From Crenothrix sp. D3 (GTDB taxonomy: Bacteria; Pseudomonadota; Gammaproteobacteria; Methylococcales; Methylomonadaceae): DNA of 46,114 nt. The stretch spans positions 1 to 46,114 of the forward strand of contig MBQZ01000020.1 of the NCBI GenBank assembly GCA_002134785.1. The letters run 5' to 3'. The notes under the pieces are model-generated. The model searched no databases and was not told the DNA's origin. It saw only the letters and a program-made list of their open reading frames with translations. Made by a program: the position numbers and the translations under genes. Position 1 is the stretch's first letter, and each line of letters opens with the position of its first letter. Below, piece after piece: positions 16,913 to 31,916 of the stretch.

Positions 16913-17623
16913 CTATGTGGAATAATGCGTAGCTCCACTTCCTGTCACTACCGACAAATTATGATTGCGATTTTTACTTAACAAAGCAACTGTAGCGTAA
17001 CTATATAATGACATCCGCCGCTTGGTTTTGCACACCAACCGTGCCTCCTGTATGATGCGTCCAATGCGTTGCCGACTTGCGTTATCACCTTGTTTTGCCA
17101 ATACTTCTTTGAGACGACGCGTTCCATAAACAGCGCGGTTTTGGGTGAAAGCGGCGGTAATCGCTGCTTTCAGTTCCTTATCGCGCTTGGCTTTGCGACT
17201 TTCAGCCGCTGTCGTTCACGCGTAGTACGCGCTACGGCTCACAGATAACGCCGAACACAATAATGCCACGTTATAATCCTCGCTCTGCTCCAGAATCCAT
17301 GTGGTCTGAACCGTATTTCTTTGGTAAAGCCTGTCCTGAGCATCACGAAGGGTACGCTGCCGCCTTGTCCATAAATCGCGTTCCTCCGTCAAACGCGCAA
17401 CGTCTTTCTTTAAGCGTTTCAGCTCATTGTATAAATGTTCATCGGTTCGCACTGCCTTATCAACCTTAGCGTGGCGGCTATACTGATAAACCCAGTTAGT
17501 CAGCGTATTCTACTTTATCCCCAACTCACGCGCCGTCTCTGCTATATTGCTCTATTAATTCACACGTTTTACGGCATTCTCTTTAAACTCAGCGGTGTAT
17601 TTTTGTTTGGCTTGGTTGATCAT
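16913..17623 (-). pseudogene. IS3 orfA/orfB pseudogene with four internal stops
   Basis: From the ATG at 17623 one continuous frame reads MINQAKQKYTAEFKENAVKR, then stops at 17555-17557, 17552-17554 and 17510-17512. It continues as TNWVYQYSRHAKVDKAVRTD and LKKDVARLTEERD (the orfA HTH and leucine zipper). The orfB start follows (ILEQSEDYNVALLCSALSVS), reaching YYA and a TGA at 17216-17218 where the family has Trp. Next come AVYGTRRLKEVLAKQGD and RIGRIIQEARLVCKTKRR, after which similarity ends. No integrase core remains. Because orfA and orfB lie in the same frame, the usual frameshift site is lost or was bypassed by deletion. Confidence 0.82.
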
Positions 17624-17685
17624 ATAATCACTCTCAGGTCTTTTCATGGATTTTATAGGAAAGTGTCCTGTTTAGTGTAGCCACA
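16916..17685 (-). mobile_element. IS3-family element remnant
   Basis: The stretch between two genes is a decayed IS3-type element read leftward. Its likely outer ends are tgtgg at 16916-16920 and ccaca at 17681-17685, but the terminal repeats are too degraded to fix precisely. At 770 bp it is far shorter than a complete IS3 element (about 1.2-1.5 kb): the 3' half of orfB, including the DDE integrase core, is missing. A second piece of a related orfA lies at 36461-36556. Confidence 0.7.
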
Positions 17686-17737
17686 TCATAATCGCGTGGT
17701 GGTGTTTACCTAAACACCGCTTGCTTATAAATTGTGT

Positions 17738-18694
17738 TTAGTTATCATCAATACCGACACTGTTTTTAACTAAATAGTGCGGTCTGGCCTTCACTTCATC
17801 GTAAATTTTGGCAACGTATTCACCGATAATGCCTAGGCTAATCATGATAAAACTACCAAGTAACAACACGCAGATAATGATGGTGTTATAACCCGAAACA
17901 GTTTGATTATTAATTAAAGACCACAGGGCTTCGCTGGCGACACCAAAACCCAGTACCAATGTCAGAACACCTAAAAAAGTCACGATTCTTAACGGCGCAC
18001 AGGTAAATGAGATTAACGCGGTAATGGCTAATTCCAATAACGACAAAAACGACCATTTGCTTTCATCGCCTTCTCGCTCTGCGACATCAAAATAAATATA
18101 GTCTTCATTAAAGCCTATCCAACTGGTTAAACCACGAAAGAATCGCTGTTTTTCAGGCAATTGATACACAATAATATTGACGATTTTTCTATCCAATAAT
18201 TTGAAGTCAGATGAGTTTTTTACGTCAATACCGCCTAACCCTGAAATAAGATGATTAACACAGTAAGCAGCAGCTTTCTGTCCTACTGAGTCTTGTGTCC
18301 GACTGCGCTTAACTGCATGAACAATGTCTGCCCCCGCTTGCCATTTGGCAATCATGTCAGGAATAAAAATCGGCGGATGTTGGCGATCAGCATCCAAGGT
18401 GAGGATGGCTGCACCTGTGGCATGAGCCAATCCTGCTAGTAACGCGCCTTCTTTACCAAAATTACGACTGAGCGCGATGCCTTTGATTCGGGTATCTAGT
18501 TGAGAGAGTGCGCAGACTTGCTGGTAAGTATCATCGTTGCTGCCATCATCAACCACGATAATTTCCCAATCACCATTAACACACCCCGTTAAAATATCAG
18601 CAACTTGTTTGATAGTGGTCTCTATGCCTTGACTTTCATTGTAGGCTGGAATAACCGCACTAATGACGGGGCGGGGGTTAATAGTTTCATTCAT
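17738..18694 (-). CDS. Family 2 glycosyltransferase, polyprenyl-phosphate type
   Basis: The 318-residue protein has a cytoplasmic GT-A domain: SAVIPAYNESQGIETTIKQV at the N-terminus, IIVVDDGSNDDT near 45-56, and TLDADRQHPP as the metal-binding DxD region near 98. Two C-terminal membrane helices span about 230-300 (IVTFLGVLTLVLGFGVASEA and IIICVLLLGSFIMISLGIIG). This layout is that of ArnC/DPM1/GtrB enzymes, which move a sugar from a nucleotide donor onto undecaprenyl phosphate. It is the last gene of the minus-strand cluster after tgt, 91 bp beyond the deacetylase gene. The sugar is not known; an N-acetylhexosamine would fit the neighbours. Confidence 0.9.
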   Translation of the reverse strand: MNETINPRPVISAVIPAYNESQGIETTIKQVADILTGCVNGDWEIIVVDDGSNDDTYQQVCALSQLDTRIKGIALSRNFGKEGALLAGLAHATGAAILTLDADRQHPPIFIPDMIAKWQAGADIVHAVKRSRTQDSVGQKAAAYCVNHLISGLGGIDVKNSSDFKLLDRKIVNIIVYQLPEKQRFFRGLTSWIGFNEDYIYFDVAEREGDESKWSFLSLLELAITALISFTCAPLRIVTFLGVLTLVLGFGVASEALWSLINNQTVSGYNTIIICVLLLGSFIMISLGIIGEYVAKIYDEVKARPHYLVKNSVGIDDN

Positions 18695-18785
18695 ATTTTT
18701 AGATAACCAAAGGATAATATTGATGTTTGTTTAACGGCTACCAGTCCTCTTAAGAACTGACAGTCATGCTTAAATCTAAATAACG

Positions 18786-19598
18786 CTAATAATGACTCAA
18801 GCGAATGTTGAATCGGTGATACAACTCTTGAAGTTCTGGGCTTTGTAATAACGCCAGTTCGGCTTCCCAATCATGGTAAGCCAGCAGTTTAGGGTCGGTA
18901 ATTTCATTGGCATCAAAATGCCCCACATGACACATCAACTCGTAACGATGACCTGCTTTAAGCGTTGAAAAAATCTGAGTTAAGGCAGCATAATCCAACT
19001 TCCCACTCCGACTTAGCCCTAAAAATAACGGCACGGGCGTGTTAATACGTCGCTGATTGACTGTTTGCATCGCTTGCATCAAAGTATTGCGAATCAGCCC
19101 CGCGCCTGTCAACGGCTTAAGCCAATCCGCTCGCGTTAGCCGCACATGAGGAATGTTGTACGCGTTCGCCAATTCCAACACCAGCGGAAACAACACGGGC
19201 AGCATATGGATATGTTCATGGGAATTCAAAAATACCAATTTTTTAGACTGACAGGCTTCAATCTGAGCGCACCATTCTTCGCGCACGGTTGCCACGCTGA
19301 TTTTGCCCGTCAAAATTAACAAACTCATCGTGTAGGCATTTGGAAAACACCCCTGCCAGCGCGTTAATTTGTCAGCCATCACCGTTGTCAACGGCTGTTT
19401 AAACGTTAAATTCAGATGTACACCTAAGTCCAATTGCGGTGTGCTATCCAACCATGCCAACTGCGTATGTAAGTCAGGATTATTTGCTAAAATACCCGTA
19501 GCGGTGAGTGAGCCTGATTGAGCGGCTTCCAGTATGCCTCGACTCACACAAGGAAAATAGCCGTAGTCATCGGCATTGATAATGAGTTCAATCGTCAT
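18786..19598 (-). CDS. YdjC/ChbG/NaxD-type carbohydrate deacetylase
   Basis: The 270-residue enzyme has the YdjC-family zinc site: INADDYGYF near 7-15 (Asp10, Asp11), LGVHLNLTF near 58-66 and NSHEHIHMLP near 126-135. ChbG and HpnK relatives deacetylate N-acetyl sugars. The Francisella relative NaxD deacetylates undecaprenyl-phosphate-N-acetylgalactosamine before the amino sugar is moved to lipid A. The start overlaps the GtrA stop by four bases, so it is translationally coupled. With GT2, GtrA and GT39 around it, a NaxD-like role in the membrane-linked pathway is likelier than chitobiose degradation. HpnK in hopanoid synthesis is an alternative, but no other hopanoid gene is present. Confidence 0.87.
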   Translation of the reverse strand: MTIELIINADDYGYFPCVSRGILEAAQSGSLTATGILANNPDLHTQLAWLDSTPQLDLGVHLNLTFKQPLTTVMADKLTRWQGCFPNAYTMSLLILTGKISVATVREEWCAQIEACQSKKLVFLNSHEHIHMLPVLFPLVLELANAYNIPHVRLTRADWLKPLTGAGLIRNTLMQAMQTVNQRRINTPVPLFLGLSRSGKLDYAALTQIFSTLKAGHRYELMCHVGHFDANEITDPKLLAYHDWEAELALLQSPELQELYHRFNIRLSHY

Positions 19599-19969
19599 GC
19601 TTTTTTTACTCTAAACGTCCACAAGCTGTTGCCTAAAAAATTCCACACTAACACCAGCGCGGTCGTTAAAATCTGCGCGTACAAATAATAAAGTTGCGCG
19701 GTTAATAGCGTCATTAACCCCATATTCAAGCCGAACCCAATACTCGCAATCACCGCAAATTTAGGAAATGCCCGCAGATGTGATTGTTGGCTTTTAAACG
19801 TTAATAGGTAATTCAAGCCATAATTGATACACATCCCTGCAATCGCGCCATAGCTGGACGCAGTAACCGCATTGACGGCGTAACTTTCCACCAACTGATA
19901 AAGCAGCAGATAATGCGCCGCTGTACCGACCAAGCCAACTAAGGCAAAGACGATAAATTTAATTAGCAT
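19595..19969 (-). CDS. GtrA-family membrane protein
   Basis: The 124-residue protein has four hydrophobic helices with the family pattern: FIVFALVGLVGTAAHYLLLY first, then SYGAIAGMCINYGLNYLLTF with the conserved Asn-Tyr region, KFAVIASIGFGLNMGLMTLL, and the final VLVWNFLGNSLWTFRV with its NF--N--WTF signature. GtrA proteins are thought to flip undecaprenyl-phosphate-linked sugars across the inner membrane. It overlaps the GT39 gene by 11 bases and the deacetylase gene by four, which places it firmly in this unit. Confidence 0.93.
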   Translation of the reverse strand: MLIKFIVFALVGLVGTAAHYLLLYQLVESYAVNAVTASSYGAIAGMCINYGLNYLLTFKSQQSHLRAFPKFAVIASIGFGLNMGLMTLLTAQLYYLYAQILTTALVLVWNFLGNSLWTFRVKKA

Positions 19970-21481
19970 CGGCTAAACGGCACGCAGTAGCCGTCGGTTC
20001 AGGTGATAAAATCGCCCACGCAATATTCACCACTGCGCCGTGTGGCGGATGCCCCCAATTCAATGCAAATTGACCTGTTGCACTCGCTGTATTGAATAAA
20101 TCGGCATAAGCAGGCAAAGCCATTTCTTCAACACTGGTCAACACTAACGCGCCACAACTTGCCACATCTTCGCGATTGACCCAAGGAGAAGTCACACTAT
20201 CATTGTCAATTAACACCGTCGGTTCGGGACGGGTATGCAGTAACACATTACCCCCTAGCCAATTATTGGTAATCACGATGGTCAACGGCTGTTGTTGATG
20301 CGTGTGCCAGAGTGCCGAAGCAGTCTCTGCCAACTGTTGACTTGGATAATTAGTTCGCGCATTGCGTCCAATCTGCGCGGGGTAAATCACCGCACCAATA
20401 AAGAAAATCAACACTATTCCAATATGTATCGTCCACACGACCCACTGGGTATTTTTTAGTAGTTTCGCTTCATCATAATGACGAAACACACACAGCGTCA
20501 GCAAAATTCCAGCGGGTAAAAAAAACGCACTCACCCAATTACTGTTCAATGAATTACCCTTAATCAACAGCGGCAACATCGCCAACACCAACGGCGTGAA
20601 CAGCATCATGAACAGAAAACGACGGTCATCGGTATAGCGAGGTGATTCCACAATTTCGATGCGCGTAGTCTGGCGCGGGCTAATTTTAGTCAACAACCAA
20701 ACTGCCAGTAACGTATACCACCAGCGTATGCCTTGATTGGCAAAAAAATTGCCCAATAATTTTAAGCGACCGCCTGAGGTGGTCAGTTGTTTATCGAGGT
20801 AAGTAAACGGTAGCCAATCATGCTCAATCAGCCACAGTAAATGCGGCGAAAACACCAGCATAAAGATCGATAAACTGACTAAAAAGCCACGAATGACAAA
20901 ATGCTTGCGCCACAGTTGTTGCCAAATCATGTACATAACAAAACTAGCCAACACCAACACCGCGCTGTACTTGGTTAGCATTGCCAAACCACAGGCAACA
21001 CCCAACAATAGCCACGTCAACAACCGTTCAGGCTGACGAATAGCGCAGTAAAAGTAATACAACGCAGCCGCCGTAAACGGCAACGACACGGTATTATGAT
21101 TGAACACCACCGCTCTGAAATTATGATAACCAATTAATGACGTAATCAACACAGCAACAATGGCTAACTGCGGCGGCAAAATACGTTTAGCTAACAGCCA
21201 AACATAAATCAATGCCACCACATTACCGCCTTGCGCGGCAAATACCGTTAATCCCTGCGAAGGCCCGCCGAACAGTTTATTTAAACCATGCAGCAACAAA
21301 GACGGCAGCGGCGGATGTTTATAATAGCCCCATTGCCACGGCTCTGACCAAACCACTTGCTCCACACTATCCACGTCCATAGACGACGGCAACCACGCCG
21401 CTAGTAGCGTCCACGTCACCCAATAAACCAGCAAAAAAGCAAATAAAGCCAGTTCACTCTTGTCTATTTCAATAGCCTTCA

Positions 21482-21482
<1 letters not shown>
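19959..21482 (-). CDS. ArnT-like family 39 glycosyltransferase
   Basis: The 507-residue integral membrane protein has about ten to twelve hydrophobic helices and a C-terminal periplasmic-looking part. The N-terminal loop after helix 1 contains SMDVDSVEQVVWSEPWQWGY followed by YKHPPLPSLLLHGL, the acidic and 'KHPP' features of PMT_2/ArnT enzymes that use polyprenyl-phosphate sugars on the outer face of the inner membrane. It begins at the A of the tgt stop codon (TAATG overlap), so its translation is coupled to tgt. It is expected to transfer the sugar prepared by the following three genes to lipid A or another surface glycan. The acceptor is inferred, not shown. Confidence 0.92.
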
Positions 21483-22772
<1,290 letters not shown>

Positions 22773-22775
22773 CAA

Positions 22776-23045
22776 CTATTCAATCACTTGAAAAAATGTC
22801 TCGTTCTCTTTAATCATCCCTAATTCATCCCGCGCCCGCTCTTCCAACGCTTCCTGCCCTTTTCGTAAATCCACCACTTCCGCATATAACGCTTCATTAC
22901 GCAGCCGTTTTTCTTCAATTTGCGCTTTCAAATCATCAAGCCGCAGTTGATACGCCCTAATTTCAGTAATACTGCCATCACCAAACCATAAGCGATATTG
23001 TAAATGCCCGATGAGGGCGATGAGGATAACAATGAGGATTTTCAT
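22776..23045 (-). CDS. ftsB: Cell division protein FtsB
   Basis: The 89-residue protein is one membrane helix (ILIVILIALIGHLQYRLWF) followed by a periplasmic coiled coil (LRLDDLKAQIEEKRLRNEAL, then LYAEVVDLRKGQEALEERAR) and the conserved ELGMIKENETFFQV end. FtsB joins FtsL and FtsQ at the division septum. In related bacteria ftsB directly follows eno. Here a 1.7-kb foreign-looking gene sits between the two. Confidence 0.96.
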   Translation of the reverse strand: MKILIVILIALIGHLQYRLWFGDGSITEIRAYQLRLDDLKAQIEEKRLRNEALYAEVVDLRKGQEALEERARDELGMIKENETFFQVIE

Positions 23046-23099
23046 AGCACTAGTATTGTTTTTACAGAGAGTTTGTTTAAATTTGAAAAATCTAAACTA

Positions 23100-24827
23100 C
23101 TAATAATCACACCGCCAAATATGAGCGGCTCTTTGAGCTATTGTTTCTTGACGTTTTTGCAAACTATCTTTATTCCATAAAGGCGATTTTATCTCTTGAG
23201 TTAATCTATATTTACTTTCTAAATAAAAAGGTTGTTTTTCCGCATAACTTTTATTTTTAATATCACGATTTATTCGTGGTTCAAGCAGTGTGTAATTACC
23301 TAAGCGATAAATATAGTTTTCTTGTTCTTTATAAGAAAAAAACGACTCCCAATCACTATTCGGATTCTCTGGTAAAATATGTTCAATGGTTGCATCATCA
23401 TCTTCAAAGTCGTAACCATACCCGTTTTCATATTCCAAAGAAAATAGAATATAGCGAACAATTTTCTTTCCAGAACTAGTTTTTATTGTCTTATAACTAA
23501 AATCGTTGATAAAGACATCATCATCGATATAAACTCTTTTTAAATTTTGAAACACTTGTTCTGGTAATTTTATAGAACCATCGTTTAATTTTATTGCGGC
23601 TTCATTATAGCTTCTTTCCAATTCATTGGGATTTTTACCACCAATAATGTTATAACGAAATGAAATAACTAAACAAATTTTTAAAATTTTATAAAAATTA
23701 TCTGGGTTATCTATATAAAATTTCTCATAAGCTGAAAATAACAAAGGATAGAGTTGTTTAACTTTAAATAAATCAATTATTTTTATAGCATTACGAATAT
23801 CTTTGGCGCAACTATCATCGATACGCCACAGTTCATGACTTGCTTGTGAAAGTGCTTGATAGAAATAAGCATATTTTTCCAGTTCATCTAATAATTTCAG
23901 AACTTCATCACCTCTATCATTAACAGGGAACTTTTGAAATTTGTTTTTAATAGACTTGAATAATCCTTCTTTTCTTATAAGCTTTTCTTTTGAATTAATA
24001 TAAATACGCAAAAATTCGGGTAGTTTTTTAATGCTGACAGTATCGGAAATTTTTATCCATTGTCTTTGAATATGCTCTAAATCATGTTCTGAATTGACAA
24101 GAGAAAATAAATAATTTTTTAATAAATCGGTTGATGTTAATTCAACACCGCGTGCATTTAAAGTTTCAAATACAGTGTAGGCATTAATTTCATCAACTAC
24201 ATTAATTTTTATAAATAGCAATTGTCTTGCAATAGAATCATTTAAAAAATTAGAAAAATCACACCCTGTTTTTAAATTTAATTCTGACAATTTTGCTAAA
24301 AAATATTTATAAGCACCCCATAATAATCTATCGGAGTCGTTTAATGATTTAGGATTTATAGGAGGTTTAAATTGCAATAAATTGCTTTGATAAAAGTTAT
24401 TATTATTTTTATTTAAAAATAACTTACTTGAATAAAAAAGAGAGCTTGGATTTTTACGCCCCAAGTAATCATTTCTCAACAATGAAACTCTTTCTGCATT
24501 CTCTTCTACCTCAATGCCGCTTTCTTGTAATTGCTTAATCTTCGCAATAACTGCAATCGCAATAATACTCAGCGTGACCAAGCGTTGCTGTCCATCGATA
24601 ATAAAAAATTCCTTTTCATTACTGCCATCTTGTAAAACAATAGCTCCCATGTAATGATAAGAACTACTATCGGCTTGTAAATTAATAATATCTTGCCATA
24701 AATCATCCCAATGTTCTTCTTCCCATGAATAATCGCGTTGATATTTAGGAATATGATATATTTTTCCATTGCCAATAATATCGCTGAAATTAGCGGTATC
24801 TGTATCTAACACATTGGTTTTAGCCAT
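23100..24827 (-). CDS. DUF262/DUF1524 (GmrSD-like) nuclease
   Basis: The 575-residue protein has both halves of GmrSD-type enzymes in one chain. The N-terminal DUF262 part shows YHIPKYQRDYSWEEEHWDDL near 29-48 and FFIIDGQQRLVTLSIIAI near 73-90, the DGQQR motif tied to nucleotide use. The C-terminal DUF1524 HNH-like part shows ATIEHILPENPNSDW and RLGNYTLLEPRINRDIKNKS. Relatives restrict phage with modified (glucosylated) cytosine in DNA. The gene is clearly more AT-rich than its neighbours, lies after the eno terminator and interrupts the eno-ftsB pair. These are signs of horizontal acquisition. No methylase or other defence gene accompanies it. Confidence 0.9.
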   Translation of the reverse strand: MAKTNVLDTDTANFSDIIGNGKIYHIPKYQRDYSWEEEHWDDLWQDIINLQADSSSYHYMGAIVLQDGSNEKEFFIIDGQQRLVTLSIIAIAVIAKIKQLQESGIEVEENAERVSLLRNDYLGRKNPSSLFYSSKLFLNKNNNNFYQSNLLQFKPPINPKSLNDSDRLLWGAYKYFLAKLSELNLKTGCDFSNFLNDSIARQLLFIKINVVDEINAYTVFETLNARGVELTSTDLLKNYLFSLVNSEHDLEHIQRQWIKISDTVSIKKLPEFLRIYINSKEKLIRKEGLFKSIKNKFQKFPVNDRGDEVLKLLDELEKYAYFYQALSQASHELWRIDDSCAKDIRNAIKIIDLFKVKQLYPLLFSAYEKFYIDNPDNFYKILKICLVISFRYNIIGGKNPNELERSYNEAAIKLNDGSIKLPEQVFQNLKRVYIDDDVFINDFSYKTIKTSSGKKIVRYILFSLEYENGYGYDFEDDDATIEHILPENPNSDWESFFSYKEQENYIYRLGNYTLLEPRINRDIKNKSYAEKQPFYLESKYRLTQEIKSPLWNKDSLQKRQETIAQRAAHIWRCDY

Positions 24828-24860
24828 AAGAATGTTTTCTATTTAATTCGGTGTTCAAAC

Positions 24861-24890
24861 AAAAATAGGGGCGTAGTTTTCACGCCCCTA
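24861..24890 (-). terminator. Rho-independent terminator after eno
   Basis: On the minus strand a 9-bp stem (taggggcgt with acgccccta, seven-base loop) is followed by ATTTTT. It lies 25 bases after the eno stop and ends the pyrG-kdsA-eno transcript before the DUF262 gene. Confidence 0.8.
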
Positions 24891-24914
24891 CAAATAAAAT
24901 AAAACCGCTAGGTT

Positions 24915-26228
<1,314 letters not shown>

Positions 26229-26233
26229 CTAAA

Positions 26234-27067
26234 TTATAAAGTGGTTTCAATGAAAGGTTGGCTTTTAACGGCTCTATCTAACACCATTAAGGTTTCTAAT
26301 AACTCGCGCATTCTGTGTAATGGCCATGAATTTGGGCCATCACTTTTCGCTTCTGCTGGATTTGGATGGGTTTCCATGAAGATTCCCGCTACACCCACTG
26401 CTACCGCTGCACGCGCTAACACTGGGACAAATTCACGTTGTCCACCTGAGCATGAGCCTTGTCCACCAGGTAATTGAACGGAGTGCGTGGCATCAAAGAC
26501 TACGGGGCAGTCGGTATCACGCATGACTGCGAGTGAACGCATATCGGACACTAAGTTATTGTAACCAAATGATACGCCGCGTTCACAGACCATAATGTTT
26601 TGATTACCTGTCGCTTTGGCTTTATTGGCGACATTTACCATGTCCCAAGGAGCTAAGAACTGCCCTTTTTTGATATTGACAGGAATACCTTGTGCGGCAA
26701 CCGCTTGAATAAAATTGGTTTGCCGACATAAAAATGCGGGGGTTTGCATGACATCAACCACGCTGGCAACTTCGGCTAACGGCGTGTCTTCATGCACATC
26801 GGTTAATACAGGTACACCGATTTGCTGTTTTACTTTCGCCAGTATTTCTAAGCCTTTTTCCACACCTAAACCACGAAAAGTTTCATGCGAGGAACGGTTG
26901 GCTTTATCAAATGACGATTTATAAATAAAGGGGATATTTAATTCGGTGGTTAATTCTTTTAAATACCCTGCGGTATCTAAAGCGAGTTGTTCGCTTTCAA
27001 TCACACAAGGGCCAGCGATTAAAAATAACGGTTGGTTTAAACCAACTTCAAAGCCACATAATTTCAT
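26234..27067 (-). CDS. kdsA: 3-deoxy-D-manno-octulosonate-8-phosphate synthase
   Basis: The 277-residue enzyme condenses arabinose 5-phosphate with phosphoenolpyruvate to make KDO-8-phosphate for the LPS inner core. Visible parts are [82 protein letters not shown] and [16 protein letters not shown]. This marks the organism as having Gram-negative lipopolysaccharide. It sits between pyrG and eno as in many gammaproteobacteria. Confidence 0.98.
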   Translation of the reverse strand: MKLCGFEVGLNQPLFLIAGPCVIESEQLALDTAGYLKELTTELNIPFIYKSSFDKANRSSHETFRGLGVEKGLEILAKVKQQIGVPVLTDVHEDTPLAEVASVVDVMQTPAFLCRQTNFIQAVAAQGIPVNIKKGQFLAPWDMVNVANKAKATGNQNIMVCERGVSFGYNNLVSDMRSLAVMRDTDCPVVFDATHSVQLPGGQGSCSGGQREFVPVLARAAVAVGVAGIFMETHPNPAEAKSDGPNSWPLHRMRELLETLMVLDRAVKSQPFIETTL

Positions 27068-27086
27068 GTTTGTTTCTCTGTTGAAA

Positions 27087-27116
27087 ATCTAATGGGTTTT
27101 TAAAAACCCATTAGAT
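27087..27116. repeat. Perfect 30-bp palindrome between pyrG and kdsA
   Basis: Arms atctaatgggttttt and aaaaacccattagat pair completely with no loop bases spare. It stands 20 bases before the kdsA start and 15 after the pyrG stop. It could be an attenuator-like hairpin or an operator; no U-run follows on the coding strand, so a full terminator is doubtful. Confidence 0.75.
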
Positions 27117-27130
27117 TAGATAGCGGAAGA

Positions 27131-28801
<1,671 letters not shown>

Positions 28802-28841
28802 TTAATCGACAATACCCAGTTCGTCATGGTCTTTTCAGGAT

Positions 28842-30170
28842 TTATTCTTCACTTTGTAGGGAAAAACGAATACAGCCGTTTGATTTTTCATGATAAAAAT
28901 CCGCGCTTATCCATAATTCGCCCACAGCCGCCAGTTTATTATTCAAATAAATTAATGGAGTCAGGTGACGTTCCCAAGGCGGAATGCCCGCTTCCTGAAA
29001 AAGATTTTTCAGTGAATGATGCTCTTTGCGATTGGGTAAGCGAATTTTTTCACCACCGCTACGAAATTTTACGGTTATTTTTGCCTTCTGCCACTGTTCA
29101 TACAAAATACCTGTTGATGACGGTGCGTAGGATAATTTTCGGTGCGTAGCAAATGTTATAAAGTTCTGTTCAGCTGACCAGTGCATATCTTCAGGTGTTT
29201 CTTGTTCTGACTGCCTTAAACAATACAACTTATCGCGATAACGGCGAATAAAACAACCTTGCCCTAACAGCATAGGATCAGCATTTTCGCGGGCTGTAAT
29301 GACCTCGTTTTGTATGCGTTCAACAAAGGCTTGCGCAGGCATTCTTAAGCCTAAACTCTGAAACCAATGCCGAATAATCAGTTGTTGCCTAGGGCTTTTG
29401 TGGGCTTGTAATTGGCTAATGCAGATGGTTTTATTTGCTTGACTGAACACAGGATAAAACAATTCATCAGCAACCGCTGATACGACAATCTGAGCTTCAG
29501 CGCAATGTTTTGCCGAACGTGCCACGGTCTTGTCACACGATTCCCAGCGTTGTTTTAATAAAGGAATAACAGTATTGCGCAAATAATTACGATCATAATT
29601 ATTTTGTTCATTACTCGGATCTTCAATCCAGTGTAATTGGTGAGTTTGAGCGTAGTCTATAATGTCAATTTTTGAGACATTCAGCAGCGGTCTTAGCATC
29701 AAACCTAGCCCAAAAAAGCTGGTTTCTGGTATGCCAGACAAACCGCGTAGGCCAGCACCACGAAATAATTGCAACAGCACAGTTTCTAGCTGGTCGTCTC
29801 TATGCTGCCCTATCAGTAGCACATCATCAACAGCAATTAATGGCTTTAACGCCGTGTAACGTGCATTTCTTGCCGCCTCTTCAGGACTTTCGCCCGCTGT
29901 CGCTGTGGCATCAACACGCAACATGATAAAATTAACACCTAAACTGTCAGCTATTTTTTTGCAATGTTCAGCCCAAGATTCCGCTTCAGCTTGCAAGCCA
30001 TGATGCACATAAACAGCTGTTATTTTGCCGCTAAGAGCCTGTATTGATGCACATAAATGCAATAAAACATGAGAGTCAATACCACCACTGTAACCAACGT
30101 ATAGCTGTGCAAGCGGATTATGTTGGCTTAATAGGGATTCTATAATCGAGGCTGAAAGCGCGTTAGTCAT
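28842..30170 (-). CDS. tilS: tRNA(Ile)-lysidine synthase
   Basis: The 442-residue enzyme converts cytidine 34 of the CAU-anticodon isoleucine tRNA to lysidine. The N-type ATP pyrophosphatase loop is VGYSGGIDSHVLLHL near 23-37, followed by AVYVHHGLQAEAESWAEHC, LIGQHRDDQLETVLLQLFRG and the WIEDPSNEQNNYDRNYLRNT stretch typical of TilS. The C-terminal TilS domain ends with NRKEHHSLKNLFQEAGIPPW. Length is normal for gammaproteobacteria. In E. coli accA precedes it; here guaB is upstream instead. Confidence 0.97.
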   Translation of the reverse strand: MTNALSASIIESLLSQHNPLAQLYVGYSGGIDSHVLLHLCASIQALSGKITAVYVHHGLQAEAESWAEHCKKIADSLGVNFIMLRVDATATAGESPEEAARNARYTALKPLIAVDDVLLIGQHRDDQLETVLLQLFRGAGLRGLSGIPETSFFGLGLMLRPLLNVSKIDIIDYAQTHQLHWIEDPSNEQNNYDRNYLRNTVIPLLKQRWESCDKTVARSAKHCAEAQIVVSAVADELFYPVFSQANKTICISQLQAHKSPRQQLIIRHWFQSLGLRMPAQAFVERIQNEVITARENADPMLLGQGCFIRRYRDKLYCLRQSEQETPEDMHWSAEQNFITFATHRKLSYAPSSTGILYEQWQKAKITVKFRSGGEKIRLPNRKEHHSLKNLFQEAGIPPWERHLTPLIYLNNKLAAVGELWISADFYHEKSNGCIRFSLQSEE

Positions 30171-30247
30171 TTTTGTGCCATGGTCTGCAAATAGTTATTA
30201 TTTTACGCGCGGGTCGATTTGTTTTAAGGTAGCAAATGATGGCGGGG

Positions 30248-30314
30248 TAAACCTGTTATTAGCCACTTCATAACTTAGTAAAACAAGAGACTTAGATGTA
30301 AAAAAACAGGTTTA
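30248..30314. repeat. Inverted repeat between guaB and tilS
   Basis: Arms taaacctgtt (30248-30257) and aacaggttta (30305-30314) are perfectly complementary and separated by 47 bases. The same core (aacag-a/g-tttaa) recurs at about 12429 and 22695, each time in an intergenic gap, so this belongs to a short dispersed repeat family. Flanking ggtag motifs match the arms of the 12335-12447 unit. Confidence 0.55.
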
Positions 30315-30333
30315 ATGTACTACCTTTTTGATG

Positions 30334-31812
<1,479 letters not shown>

Positions 31813-31883
31813 CTAACAAGTCAGTAAAATAACGAGGCATTATACGGTGTGTTAGCGTACTACTGTATTAAAACGTGCAGGCT

Positions 31884-31908
31884 GGGTAAATAGCGTCGCT
31901 ATTTACCC
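31884..31908 (-). terminator. Hairpin after clpB
   Basis: A perfect 12-bp stem (gggtaaatagcg with its complement, one-base centre) starts nine bases beyond the clpB stop on the minus strand. A TTTT run follows about ten bases later. It probably ends the clpB transcript before guaB, although the late T run makes it a weak match to the standard form. Confidence 0.6.
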
Positions 31909-31916
31909 TGCATAAC

